Origin: Agrobacterium tumefaciens
GTDB taxonomy: Bacteria > Pseudomonadota > Alphaproteobacteria > Rhizobiales > Rhizobiaceae
Assembly (NCBI RefSeq): GCF_000834635.1
Contig: NZ_JXQV01000017.1
Span: 32,124 to 96,123 of the forward strand
Direction of reading: 5' to 3'
DNA: 64,000 bases
Shown: positions 9,549 to 17,969 of the stretch, in pieces
Position numbering within the stretch: position 1 is the stretch's first letter
Layout: each line of letters starts with the position of its first letter
Position numbers and translations under genes: made by a program
The notes under the pieces: generated by a model
The model's input: only the letters and a program-made list of their open reading frames with translations
Told to the model about the DNA's origin: nothing
The model's database searches: none

Positions 9549-10214
9549 ATGACAGTGGTGTTGAAAGATTTCATCGAGGCCGAAGGTCTGGAGCCGGGAG
9601 ACCGGCTACCCCCGGAACGGGATCTGGCAGTCAAGCTGGGCATTCCACGCACCGCGTTGCGGCGGATGCTTGCCGACCTGGAAAAAGACGGACGCCTTAT
9701 CCGGCATGTCGGAAGAGGCACGTTCATCGCTGGCAATGGCGTAAGCTCGTCTGCACTGCGCCAGCCTCATGGTGGTGCGATTGACGGTTTGAGGACCTAT
9801 CCAGCTGAGGTTTTCGAAGCGCGGCTCATATTGGAGCCCCGGATCGCAGGTCTGGCGGCGCTGAGAGCGACGCGGCAGGAGATTGACGAGCTGCAGAAGT
9901 CGATTGACCGGACCAGAACGGCCCAAACCCATGCAGAATTTGAGAAATGGGACGCTGTCTTCCACCGAATCATCGTCCAATGCGCCCGAAACGGGCTGCT
10001 GGAATCGCTCTATGAGAGCATCCACGCCGTCAGGTCGGGCAAACTCTGGGGCAAGATGAAGGAGCAGTCACTCAGCCCTGAACGCATCGCCGCCTATACG
10101 GCCAAGCATGTTGCGATCCTCGATGCGATCAAGGATCGCAACAGCAAGGAAGCAGAAACGCACATGTATGACCACATCGTCGATGCGCGCACAAACACGC
10201 TCGGCCCGAGTTAA
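9549..10214 (+). CDS. GntR/FadR-family transcriptional regulator
   Basis: 221-residue cytosolic repressor-type regulator. Residues 1-60 form the winged helix-turn-helix with the family signatures EPGDRLPPERDLA, LGIPRTALRRML and GRGTFI. The rest is an all-helical FCD effector domain of the FadR type, with the PAEVFEARLILEP start and conserved acidic and histidine residues (for instance WDAVFHRII and KHVAILDAI) that usually bind a metal and a small carboxylate. The gene lies between two divergent catabolic arms and is bracketed by two nearly identical inverted operator candidates, so it probably represses both arms and itself until an effector is present. The effector is unknown. Confidence 0.88.
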   Translation: MTVVLKDFIEAEGLEPGDRLPPERDLAVKLGIPRTALRRMLADLEKDGRLIRHVGRGTFIAGNGVSSSALRQPHGGAIDGLRTYPAEVFEARLILEPRIAGLAALRATRQEIDELQKSIDRTRTAQTHAEFEKWDAVFHRIIVQCARNGLLESLYESIHAVRSGKLWGKMKEQSLSPERIAAYTAKHVAILDAIKDRNSKEAETHMYDHIVDARTNTLGPS

Positions 10215-10393
10215 GAACGACAAGGCAGCGCTTGGGGAACCGAACGCTTTGGTTGCTCGCACTGGTTGGGGATGCGGAACGCTGCCTTAAAAAGCATCGG
10301 GCGAGTGTGGCGAGGTCCGTTTTTATCCCTTGCATTTGGCCATGCTCACTTAGCGATGCATATAAATCTATCCCTCTGCCAAAATTTATATCG

Positions 10394-10421
10394 CAACCAA
10401 TTTGATCTCCATTGACACCAA
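10394..10421 (-). promoter_or_regulatory. Operator candidate, copy 2 (inverted relative to copy 1)
   Basis: Reads, on the minus strand, TTGGTGTCAAT, two bases (GG), then AGATCAAATTGGTTG, matching the copy at 9499-9526 in 26 of 28 positions. It is about 55-80 bp upstream of the aldehyde dehydrogenase start, in the promoter of the plus-strand arm. Near-perfect conservation on both sides of gntR argues for a shared regulatory site. Confidence 0.6.
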
Positions 10422-10425
10422 TGAC

Positions 10426-10469
10426 GTTACCAATCCAGTATTGATCTCATGTCAATTAATGTTGGTAAC
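10426..10469. promoter_or_regulatory. Second, degenerate operator-like inverted repeat before aldehyde dehydrogenase
   Basis: GTTACCAA at 10426-10433 and TTGGTAAC at 10462-10469 form perfect 8-bp inverted arms. Between them TTGATCTCATGTCAAT resembles the core of the 28-bp operator copies. It ends a few bases before the ATG at 10475, where a bound protein would block translation initiation or transcription. Interpretation as a second binding site is inference. Confidence 0.4.
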
Positions 10470-10474
10470 CAGCC

Positions 10475-11980
10475 ATGCCGAGTGTAAAAATCAATCCTGC
10501 AGATGAACAAAATCCCGGTGCCGATTTGGGCGCTGCGGCCATTGTCAGCCGTGCACCCACCCAACTCTTTATCGGCGGTGAATGGGTCTCCGCTGCAAAT
10601 CGCCAGACCTTCGATGTGATTGATCCTTCCACCGAAGCTGTCATCGCCACGGTTTGCGATGGTGAGGTTCAGGATGCTATAGCGGCTGTCGATGCCGCGC
10701 ATGCTGCATCCAAAGGCTGGAAAGCCACATCTGCGCGGCAGCGCTCAGATATTTTGATGAAATGCTTCCACCTCATGCTCGAACATGCGGACTGGCTGGC
10801 AAAACTGATCACGATAGAGAACGGCAAGGCCCTTCCGGATGCAAAGTCCGAGGTCACTTACGCTGCCGAATTCTTCAGATGGTATGCCGAGGAGGCCGTG
10901 AGGTCATCCGGCGAGTTCGGTGCCGCCCCATCGGGTAGCAATCATATCATCGTCAGCCATGAGCCGATGGGTATTGCCGTGCTGGTCACGCCCTGGAACT
11001 TCCCGGCAGCCATGGCCACCCGCAAAATGGCCCCAGCTCTGGCGGCCGGTTGCACCTGCATCCTCAAGCCAGCAGCAGAGACACCTCTGACCGCGCTGGC
11101 AATCGGGGAGATCATGAAGCAGGCTGGCGCTCCGGCCGGCGTGGTGAATATCGTCACGACAAAGAATGCAGGGCCTGTTGTCAGCGCCATGTTGCATGAT
11201 GAGCGCGTGCGCAAGCTTTCCTTCACGGGCTCGACCGGTGTCGGCAGAACCCTTCTGCGAGAGGCGGCAGATCAGGTTATCAGTTGTTCGATGGAGTTGG
11301 GCGGCAACGCGCCATTCATCGTTTTCGATGATGCCGATCTGGAAGCCGCGGTTGCGGGCGCAATGGTCGCCAAGATGCGAAATGGCGGCGAAGCCTGCAC
11401 GGCTGCCAACCGTTTCTATGTGCAAAAAGGAATTGCAGCCGACTTTACCCGGCGGCTTGCCGAGGAAATGAGTGCGCTCACAGTCGGCCCCGGCTTGGAG
11501 CCCGGCACTCAACTTGGGCCGCTCATCACACGCGCCGCCGTCGAAAAGGTCGGACGACTGGTCGATGACGCTCTTGCCAAGGGTGCATCGCTCATGACGG
11601 GCGGCAACAGGCTGAACGGCGATGGCTTCTACTATCCGCCAACTGTCCTTTCCAACGTCTCGGCAGATGCAGACATGCTTTCCGAAGAAATTTTTGGCCC
11701 TGTCGCGCCGGTCATCCAGTTTGAAACGGAAGATGATGTCGTCGCACTGGCAAACAACACCGAATACGGGCTGGTTTCCTACGTATTTAGCGGAAATCTC
11801 AAGCGCGCCCTCGCTGTCGCCGGTCGCCTTGAAAGTGGCATGGTGGGCATCAACCGTGGCGTCGTGTCCGATGCTGCAGCACCATTCGGCGGCGCAAAGC
11901 AGAGCGGGCTGGGCCGTGAAGGCAGCCACCATGGCATGCTGGAATATCTCGAGACCAAATACGTCGCCGTCAGCTGGTAG
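10475..11980 (+). CDS. NAD(P)-dependent aldehyde dehydrogenase, succinate-semialdehyde dehydrogenase-like
   Basis: 501-residue cytosolic aldehyde dehydrogenase. It shows the cofactor-loop motif TPWNFPAAMATRKMAPAL, the general base in MELGGNAPF (Glu274) and the nucleophile in GGEACTAANR (Cys308), with the standard 34-residue spacing. The C-terminus has the PFGGAKQSGLGREGSHHG segment typical of GabD-like enzymes. Such proteins oxidise semialdehydes to acids and would take the aldehyde released by the FAD amine oxidases of this locus. It is the first gene of the plus-strand arm opposite the ABC operon, behind two operator-like elements. A close paralogue is at 28234-29721. The true aldehyde substrate is not determined by sequence. 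Confidence 0.88.
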   Translation: MPSVKINPADEQNPGADLGAAAIVSRAPTQLFIGGEWVSAANRQTFDVIDPSTEAVIATVCDGEVQDAIAAVDAAHAASKGWKATSARQRSDILMKCFHLMLEHADWLAKLITIENGKALPDAKSEVTYAAEFFRWYAEEAVRSSGEFGAAPSGSNHIIVSHEPMGIAVLVTPWNFPAAMATRKMAPALAAGCTCILKPAAETPLTALAIGEIMKQAGAPAGVVNIVTTKNAGPVVSAMLHDERVRKLSFTGSTGVGRTLLREAADQVISCSMELGGNAPFIVFDDADLEAAVAGAMVAKMRNGGEACTAANRFYVQKGIAADFTRRLAEEMSALTVGPGLEPGTQLGPLITRAAVEKVGRLVDDALAKGASLMTGGNRLNGDGFYYPPTVLSNVSADADMLSEEIFGPVAPVIQFETEDDVVALANNTEYGLVSYVFSGNLKRALAVAGRLESGMVGINRGVVSDAAAPFGGAKQSGLGREGSHHGMLEYLETKYVAVSW

Positions 11981-12033
11981 GCGAGGCGCTTCGCCTCCCA
12001 AGCCAAAATATTTTCACATGACCGGAGAGTTAC

Positions 12034-12387
12034 ATGTCACTTCTGAAAACAATCGATCCCAACCCAACATTTGAACCCAGACACTCGAACCCGGCGCCAG
12101 AGCGTCTGATTTCCGGCAACCCAGCCCTCAAGACCTGGGCGCAGGACAGCGCGAAAGATGGCAAGGTCGATACCGGCGTCTGGGAAGCAACGCCCGGCGA
12201 AACCCATTCCATCAAAGGCGAAACCTTCGAATTCTGCCACATCCTTCAGGGCGTTATCGAGTTGACGGAAAACGGCAAGGAGCCTGTGGTTTACAAGGCT
12301 GGCGACAGCTTTGTCATGAAGCCAGGCTATGTCGGCGTCTGGAAGACGATCGAAACAGTTCGCAAAATCTATGTGACAGTTGCCTGA
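12034..12387 (+). CDS. Small cupin protein (Cupin_3/DUF861)
   Basis: 117-residue single-domain beta-barrel protein of the Cupin_3 family. The conserved motif region includes GVWEATPGETHSIKGETFEFCHILQG and the second motif KAGDSFVMKPGYVGVWKTIE. GGAGAG precedes the ATG. It follows the aldehyde dehydrogenase by about 50 bp in the same operon. Cupins of this family often occur beside amine- and amino-acid-oxidising enzymes, but a reaction is rarely known. A paralogue (34297-34626) sits in the second amine-catabolic module of this window, in the same kind of company, which strengthens a shared but unidentified function. Confidence 0.82.
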   Translation: MSLLKTIDPNPTFEPRHSNPAPERLISGNPALKTWAQDSAKDGKVDTGVWEATPGETHSIKGETFEFCHILQGVIELTENGKEPVVYKAGDSFVMKPGYVGVWKTIETVRKIYVTVA

Positions 12388-12405
12388 TCAGGTGCAAAAA
12401 CGATG

Positions 12406-12433
12406 GTTCAAGACGGCGCATGCCGTCCTGAAC
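12406..12433. terminator. Hairpin between cupin and Lrp genes
   Basis: GTTCAAGACGGC and GCCGTCCTGAAC can pair over 12 positions with a single A-C mismatch around a GCAT loop. It begins 19 bp after the cupin stop. No T-run follows, so it could be a weak terminator, an mRNA 3' stabiliser or a regulatory palindrome of the Lrp gene. Confidence 0.4.
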
Positions 12434-12467
12434 GCTCGATACAGGGCGGTGCATAAAGGGGGCGGAC

Positions 12468-12944
12468 GTGAAGCTTGATCGTATCGACATCCGGATACTG
12501 CATGAGCTGCAACAAAATGGTCGCTTGACCAATGTGGAACTGTCCGAGCTTGTGCATCTCTCGCCCAGCCCATGCCTGATCCGGGTCAAAAAGCTGCAGC
12601 AACTGGGTTATATTTCCGGCTATTCGGCTCATATCAATCTGGCGAAGCTTGGTCCAACCGTGACGATTTTCGCAGAGATCACGCTCAGCAGCCATCGCCA
12701 CAGCGACTTTTCCCGCTTCCAGCAGGCAATCGAGAAAATCGAGGAAGCCATCGAGTGTCATCTGATTTCCGGTGGCTATGACTATTTGATAAAATTCGTG
12801 ACAGCCACGATTGGCGATTATCAGGAATTGATGGAAGGGCTGCTTCAAGCCGATATCGGGATCGACAAATATTTCAGCTTCGTGGTCATGAAGTCACCCT
12901 TCGTGAAGCGCCATGTGCCGATCAACACGCTCTTCAAAGAGTAG
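12468..12944 (+). CDS. Lrp/AsnC-family transcriptional regulator
   Basis: 158-residue regulator starting at GTG 12468, supported by the AAAGGGGGCGGA ribosome site. The N-terminal helix-turn-helix is LDRIDIRILHELQQNGRLTN...LSELVHLSPSPCLIRVKKLQ, and the C-terminal RAM ligand-binding domain includes CHLISGGYDYLIKFV. Lrp/AsnC proteins form octamers and sense amino acids. It is located inside the plus-strand catabolic arm, between the cupin and a GNAT gene, so it likely controls genes of this cluster in response to an amino acid. A second Lrp-family gene is at 27623-28099 beside the second aldehyde dehydrogenase module. Confidence 0.88.
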   Translation: MKLDRIDIRILHELQQNGRLTNVELSELVHLSPSPCLIRVKKLQQLGYISGYSAHINLAKLGPTVTIFAEITLSSHRHSDFSRFQQAIEKIEEAIECHLISGGYDYLIKFVTATIGDYQELMEGLLQADIGIDKYFSFVVMKSPFVKRHVPINTLFKE

Positions 12945-13114
12945 TCCCTGCCAAGCCAGAACGCGCCTATGGTAGCGGGTTGCATGAAATGCTGACGAGG
13001 TGTTGAAAACGAGGCAAATAACCTCTTTTGCCACGGTATATAGCGGCTGAGCCTCGCCCTCTTCCTGCATATTGGGCCGTACTTTCAAACCTTCGAACAC
13101 AGAGACGTCCAACA

Positions 13115-13984
13115 ATGACGAACAATCATAGTGCTCAACTCCCAGACAGCAGCGACATCAGTCTTTCCAGACTGGAGGCGAGGCATCTCGAAGGCGCGCT
13201 GAAGCTCTCTCAGGAATTTTCATGGCCATACCGTCTGGAAGACTGGCAATTTGCCGCCAATCTGGGTGAGGGGCTGGTGCTGGAGCGGGCAGGCGAGGTT
13301 GTCGGCACAGCGCTCTGGTGGAATTACGGTGCGGAACACGCGACCGCCGGTATGATTATCGTGACGGCAAAGGTTCAAGGCACCGGCCAAGGCTCACGGC
13401 TTTTCAATGCCCTTCTGGACGCAACACAGGGCCGGATTATACTTCTCAATGCAACAGCAGAGGGCTTGCCGCTTTATGAGCGCAGAGGTTTCACGCCTTG
13501 GGGCAAGATCCAGCAACATCAAGCGGTTTTGACTGTTGCGCCCGAGGTTGCGCCCCACAGCCAGATCCGTCCTGCAACTGAAAATGACCTTGACGCCATC
13601 ATAGCTTTCGATGAGCACGCAATCGGAATGAACCGGGAGCGTGTCGTCACCGCGCTTGCAGATATCGGCGATACGCTGGTGATCGCGGAAGGTGGAACTC
13701 TGCTCGGCTATGCCATTGCCCGCAAATTCGGTCGCGGCCACGTCATTGGCCCAGTCGCTGCCAACAATACTGACGACGCGAAGCACCTGATCCGCGCGCA
13801 TCTGGCCAAGCTCGGCGGCCAATTTGTCCGAATGGATGTCTACGCCGAGGATGGGTTGAGCCCGTTTCTGCAAAGCTTCGGCCTGCCACTCGTCAGTGAA
13901 GTGGTGTCGATGGTTCGGGGCGATTTACCCAGACCTGTGGCGCCAGCGCATATGTACGCCGTCTCAAACCAGTCATTGAGCTAG
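13115..13984 (+). CDS. GNAT-family acyltransferase (paralogue of 1538-2410)
   Basis: 289 residues from the ATG at 13115; the frame is open back to 13028 but that extension lacks family similarity and a convincing ribosome site. The N-terminal GNAT domain has the motif-A loop region VQGTGQGSRLFNAL after a MIIVTAK strand; the C-terminal half is a second degenerate domain. It shares several blocks with the gene at 1538-2410, including (F/L)G.G(H/Q)VIGPV. Known function of this two-domain GNAT group is not recognised. Both copies belong to the same divergon, one on each arm, which suggests acylation of related intermediates or detoxification of an amine. Confidence 0.8.
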   Translation: MTNNHSAQLPDSSDISLSRLEARHLEGALKLSQEFSWPYRLEDWQFAANLGEGLVLERAGEVVGTALWWNYGAEHATAGMIIVTAKVQGTGQGSRLFNALLDATQGRIILLNATAEGLPLYERRGFTPWGKIQQHQAVLTVAPEVAPHSQIRPATENDLDAIIAFDEHAIGMNRERVVTALADIGDTLVIAEGGTLLGYAIARKFGRGHVIGPVAANNTDDAKHLIRAHLAKLGGQFVRMDVYAEDGLSPFLQSFGLPLVSEVVSMVRGDLPRPVAPAHMYAVSNQSLS

Positions 13985-14024
13985 CGCGTCTCGGCTGCCC
14001 CTACCATACAAAGGAATTCATGCG

Positions 14025-15485
14025 ATGACCGCTCCTCTCCAGCATCTTGTCCAAAACAACAGGCTGGGCCAGTTTTTTATCAATGGCGAATGGACACCCG
14101 CCCTGGCAAGCGAGACGGTCGCCGTTACCAATCCGGCGACGGAAGAGGTCGTTGCGCATATCGCAATGGGAGGCGTGGCGGATGTCGATGCAGCCGTCAC
14201 AGCAGCCAGAGATGCTTTTTCCTCATGGTCGCTGACAACGCCGGAACACCGCGCTGATCTGCTTGAGAAACTCCGCATCGCGCTGGAAAAGCGCAGCGAG
14301 CTCATAGCGCAGTGCCTCACACTGGAAATGGGCGCAGCCATTGGATATGCGCGCAGCGCGCAGGTGCCACTTGCCATCGCCCATGTCGCCACAGCGCGAG
14401 AGGTCCTTCTCTCCTTTCCATTCATCAGGCAGCGCGGGCATACCGCAATCGCCCATGAGCCGATTGGCGTCTGCGCCTTGATCACGCCCTGGAATTGGCC
14501 GCTCTACCAGATCACGGCCAAGGTTGCGCCTGCCTTGGCCGCAGGCTGCACCGTGGTTCTGAAACCCAGCGAACTTGCACCGCTGAGCGCACTGCTGTTT
14601 GCCGAAGCGATTGTGGAGGCAGGTTTCCCCGCAGGCGTTTTCAATCTGGTCAATGGTGATGGCCCCGTTGTCGGCCAGCGCATGGCGAGCCATCCCGATG
14701 TCGATATGGTGTCCATCACCGGTTCCACACGCGCCGGTGTTCTGGTCGCGCAAGCCGCCGCCCCAACCGTCAAGCGCGTTGCTCAGGAGCTTGGTGGAAA
14801 ATCACCAAACATTATCCTGCCCGATGCAGGCCTTGATCGCGCCGTCCCGCTCGGCATCGCTGCAGCATTTCGCAATCTCGGGCAATCCTGCAGCGCACCC
14901 ACGCGCATGATCGTGCCGCGCAGCTTGTTGTCGAGGGTTGAAGAAATCGCATTGAAAGCCTTGGGCGATATCGTTGTCGGTGAACCACTCGCGCCCGCAA
15001 CCACACATGGCGCCATGGCGAACCGGGCGCAGTTCGACCGCGTCCAGGCGATGATTAAAGTCGGCATGGACGAAGGCGCAAAACTTCTGGCCGGTGGGCC
15101 GGGCCGCACGGAAGGGCATGAAACGGGGCTTTTTGTGAAGCCCACGATTTTCTCTGAGGTGCAGACGGATATGAGTATCGCCAGAGAGGAAATTTTCGGC
15201 CCGGTCCTCTGCATCATTCCCTATGACAGTGTCGATGAGGCCATCGAAATTGCCAATGACACGGTTTATGGCCTCGGTGCCCATGTTCAGGGTCAGGATA
15301 TGGCGGCGGTGAAACACGTCGCATCCCGCATCCGCTCCGGGCAGGTTCATCTCAATTACCCGGCGTGGGATCCGCATGCACCCTTCGGCGGCTTCAAGCA
15401 ATCCGGCAATGGCCGCGAATACGGCGTCGAAGGCATGGCTGAATATCTGGAAGTAAAATCGATTCTTGGCTATTTCGCTGAGTGA
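14025..15485 (+). CDS. Aldehyde dehydrogenase family protein
   Basis: 486-residue cytosolic NAD(P)-dependent aldehyde dehydrogenase. Visible elements are ITPWNWPLYQITAKVAPAL, the general base in QELGGKSPN (Glu255) and the nucleophile in GQSCSAPTR (Cys289), again with 34-residue spacing. The C-terminus has PFGGFKQSGNGREYG. It is more distant from the two GabD-like copies than they are from each other, so it probably acts on another aldehyde in the same pathway. It is the last gene of the plus-strand arm and ends at a strong bidirectional terminator shared with the convergent FAD oxidase gene. Confidence 0.88.
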   Translation: MTAPLQHLVQNNRLGQFFINGEWTPALASETVAVTNPATEEVVAHIAMGGVADVDAAVTAARDAFSSWSLTTPEHRADLLEKLRIALEKRSELIAQCLTLEMGAAIGYARSAQVPLAIAHVATAREVLLSFPFIRQRGHTAIAHEPIGVCALITPWNWPLYQITAKVAPALAAGCTVVLKPSELAPLSALLFAEAIVEAGFPAGVFNLVNGDGPVVGQRMASHPDVDMVSITGSTRAGVLVAQAAAPTVKRVAQELGGKSPNIILPDAGLDRAVPLGIAAAFRNLGQSCSAPTRMIVPRSLLSRVEEIALKALGDIVVGEPLAPATTHGAMANRAQFDRVQAMIKVGMDEGAKLLAGGPGRTEGHETGLFVKPTIFSEVQTDMSIAREEIFGPVLCIIPYDSVDEAIEIANDTVYGLGAHVQGQDMAAVKHVASRIRSGQVHLNYPAWDPHAPFGGFKQSGNGREYGVEGMAEYLEVKSILGYFAE

Positions 15486-15507
15486 AAACGGCTTGATCTT
15501 TGCCAAC

Positions 15508-15546
15508 AAAAAAGCGCATCAACCTATTGAGGTGATGCGCTTTTTC
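15508..15546. terminator. Bidirectional Rho-independent terminator
   Basis: A stem of about 16 bp (AAAAAGCGCATCA with CCT against AGG with TGATGCGCTTTTT, one bulged A) closes on an ATTG loop. A-rich and T-rich flanks make it work in both directions. It lies 22 bp after the plus-strand aldehyde dehydrogenase and 18 bp after the minus-strand FAD oxidase. Confidence 0.9.
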
Positions 15547-15564
15547 TTTCGCCAGTGCTAATGA

Positions 15565-16878
15565 TTACCTTTGATCCCACCGGTCCAACATGCCGTAATA
15601 CCAAACGGCCAAAGGCAAAAACCACGGCTTGCCGTTGAAATAGGGGCGGGTTTCGAAGCTGAGGTCGCTATAGACGGTTTTGCCCTCATCATTTCCAAGC
15701 ATTGTGTTGGCAATTTTCGCACCCAGCCAGCTTGAACGCGCCACGCCGGTGCCGTTGTAACCGCCCGCGAAATACATGCCTTTAATCGTGTCGACATGCG
15801 GAAAATGATCGAAGGTGAAACCCAGCTGGCCGTGCCAGTAATGGCTGATCTTATATGCGTTCAATTCCGGAAATATCTTCAAAAGCAGCCCGCGAACAAA
15901 AGCGGCATTGGCCGTGTTGCTCTTCACCGTGCCGCTCATATCCAGAACGCGCCCACCCAGAATGATACGCGTTCCGTCTGGCGAAGGACGGTAATAGGTT
16001 ACCACGCGCTGGCTTCCTGCAAGCATTTGCTGCTTCGGCATCAGCGTGCGCATCAACTCTGGTGGCAATTGTTCCGTGGCCACAAGGCCGCTGCCCACCG
16101 GGATGATGCGTCGCTTGAGGTAAGGCAGTAAAGCGCCACTATATCCGTTGGTTGCGATCAAAACCTGATGTGCCGTCACATCACGGCCCTGCACTTTAAA
16201 CGCAAACCCGCCGGCCTTCTGTTGAAGATCGGTCACGCGGGCATTGCTGAACACGCGCACACCAAGGCGCTGCGCGGCCTCTGAAAGACCCTTGACGTAT
16301 TTTGCCGGATGCAGACCTGCATAGCCGGGCATCGAAACACCGCCATGGTAGAGATCGGAGCCCACTTCCTTGCGCTGTTCTGAACGCGGAACCAGATAGG
16401 CATCGCATGGCATGACTTTGCTGATACGGTCGAGGTTAGCGCCGAGGCTGTCATAGATGCGCGGCGTCATCGCACCTTTGAAATATCCGACGACCTTCAG
16501 GTCGCAATCGATCTGTTCCGCAGCAACGACGTCTTTGACATATTGCAGAGACTGGAAGCTTTCCTCGACCACGCGTTTCGCCATATCCGTGCCGTAGCGC
16601 ATGGCGGAATCGTAAAACGCCCAGCCTGGCCCTAGAAATCCGCCATTGCGCGATGATGCTCCCCAGCCCGGTGCGTCGGCATCATAGACGGTGACCTGTT
16701 TGCCTGCCCGGGCAAGCACAAGAGCCGCATTGAGGCCGGTAAAGCCACCGCCAATGATGGCAACTTCGGTAGAAGGTGAGATATCGTCAGCCTTGGCACC
16801 ATCGGGGCGGGCCTCATCCCACCAAAATGGACTTGCGACAGCATCATCGGTAAAAAAGGGCGCATTCAAACTGGACAT
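15565..16878 (-). CDS. FAD-dependent amine oxidoreductase (DAO/PuuB-like), second copy
   Basis: 437 residues from the ATG at 16876-16878; a GTG three codons upstream is an alternative. The FAD motif GGGFTG is at about residues 43-48, followed by SSRNGG, and the C-terminal FAD-binding tail is GGYNGTGVARSSWLG. Architecture and motifs match the oxidase at 2611-3921 and gamma-glutamylputrescine-oxidase-like proteins. The gene is transcribed alone toward the terminator at 15508-15546 and faces the plus-strand aldehyde dehydrogenases, so it probably supplies one of their aldehydes. The substrate is unknown; paralogy to the first copy suggests a second step or an alternative amine. Confidence 0.84.
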   Translation of the reverse strand: MSSLNAPFFTDDAVASPFWWDEARPDGAKADDISPSTEVAIIGGGFTGLNAALVLARAGKQVTVYDADAPGWGASSRNGGFLGPGWAFYDSAMRYGTDMAKRVVEESFQSLQYVKDVVAAEQIDCDLKVVGYFKGAMTPRIYDSLGANLDRISKVMPCDAYLVPRSEQRKEVGSDLYHGGVSMPGYAGLHPAKYVKGLSEAAQRLGVRVFSNARVTDLQQKAGGFAFKVQGRDVTAHQVLIATNGYSGALLPYLKRRIIPVGSGLVATEQLPPELMRTLMPKQQMLAGSQRVVTYYRPSPDGTRIILGGRVLDMSGTVKSNTANAAFVRGLLLKIFPELNAYKISHYWHGQLGFTFDHFPHVDTIKGMYFAGGYNGTGVARSSWLGAKIANTMLGNDEGKTVYSDLSFETRPYFNGKPWFLPLAVWYYGMLDRWDQR

Positions 16879-17126
16879 GGTCGTCACTCACATTTGCGGG
16901 CACGGCGCAGACATCTCTGCGCGAAGACTTGCGACAACAAGACGAATTCCGACCGTCGTCATCGCGTGTCATAAGACCGTAAAATCCAGCATATTTGGTA
17001 TCGGATATGGCTGCGACGCAGAACAAAATGGCGCGGCAAGCGGGTTAGAGCGCATCTGCTGCCGTGCGGGCGACCGGCAACCTTTTTCTGACTAGGCTCC
17101 ACCTTGACGGCGTCACCCGATTGCCC

Positions 17127-17969
17127 TTACGCCCCGCTTACTCGGGATAGCTCGATGCTGCTGGCGGCCAGCGGTTCACGGCAATCCATGTCTTCTCCGG
17201 TTGGCTGAATAACCGGGTTTCCACGCCGGTCGCGCAGCACCTCAACGGCAATGCCATAGGTCTCGGAAATCAGCTCTGGCGTCACGATGTCTCGCGGTGC
17301 GCCGCTTTGCTTCAGCGTGCCGTCCGATATGACGAGAAGATTATCGGCATATTGGCATGCAAGGTTGAGATCGTGCAAAACCACCACGGTCACCCAGTTG
17401 TTTGTCCGGGTTTCGCTTCGCACCAAATCCAGAAGACCGACCTGGTGTCTGAGATCGAGAGCGCTGACGGGCTCATCCAGCAACATCGTCTGCGGCTCAC
17501 GCATCAGCACCTGCGCAAAAAGTGCCATCTGCCGTTGGCCGCCACTCAGCGAAGATATATCGCGGTTTGCGAGATGCCCAACGCCCGCTTGATGCAGCCG
17601 TGTCATCGCGGCATCCAGCGTTTCATCATCAATATGCAGAGACAGGTGGCCCGACCGGCCCAGAGCAACCACTTCGAGCACGCTCAGCGCAATATCGACT
17701 GTCGTATCCTGTGGCATGTAGGCGAAGGTGTCGCGCCAGTTTTTCAGATGCTTGCCGCGCTTTTCACCGGCGCGCAACGTCCGCTCGCCATCCCTTATGC
17801 AGCCTTCGGACAGCGGCAGCTCTCCGAACATGGCGCGCAGCAGCGTGGTCTTGCCAGTGCCATTGGGGCCGATCACGGCGTGGACCTGTCCCGCCGCAAG
17901 CTGCGCACTCAGCCGTTTGACGACCGTCTGCCCGCCGCGCTCTATCGAGATGTCGTCAAGTATCATCAT
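17127..17969 (-). CDS. Iron-siderophore type ABC transporter ATPase (FecE/FepC-like)
   Basis: 280 residues from the ATG at 17967-17969, whose first bases overlap the permease stop codon by 4 nt; the upstream open frame is inside the permease gene and is not used. It shows Walker A GPNGTGKTT, the signature LSGGQRQM and Walker B TMLLDEPVSALD, and the general length of FecE-class ATPases. It drives the FecCD-type permease upstream. No outer-membrane receptor gene is seen nearby, so a TonB-dependent receptor, if needed, is encoded elsewhere. Confidence 0.88.
   Translation of the reverse strand: MMILDDISIERGGQTVVKRLSAQLAAGQVHAVIGPNGTGKTTLLRAMFGELPLSEGCIRDGERTLRAGEKRGKHLKNWRDTFAYMPQDTTVDIALSVLEVVALGRSGHLSLHIDDETLDAAMTRLHQAGVGHLANRDISSLSGGQRQMALFAQVLMREPQTMLLDEPVSALDLRHQVGLLDLVRSETRTNNWVTVVVLHDLNLACQYADNLLVISDGTLKQSGAPRDIVTPELISETYGIAVEVLRDRRGNPVIQPTGEDMDCREPLAASSIELSRVSGA

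Noticed and set aside
10904..12001. 365-codon minus-strand frame opposite the aldehyde dehydrogenase
   Set aside because: It lies fully antisense to a well-supported enzyme gene with all catalytic motifs, and its translation has no recognisable domain; typical GC-rich shadow frame.
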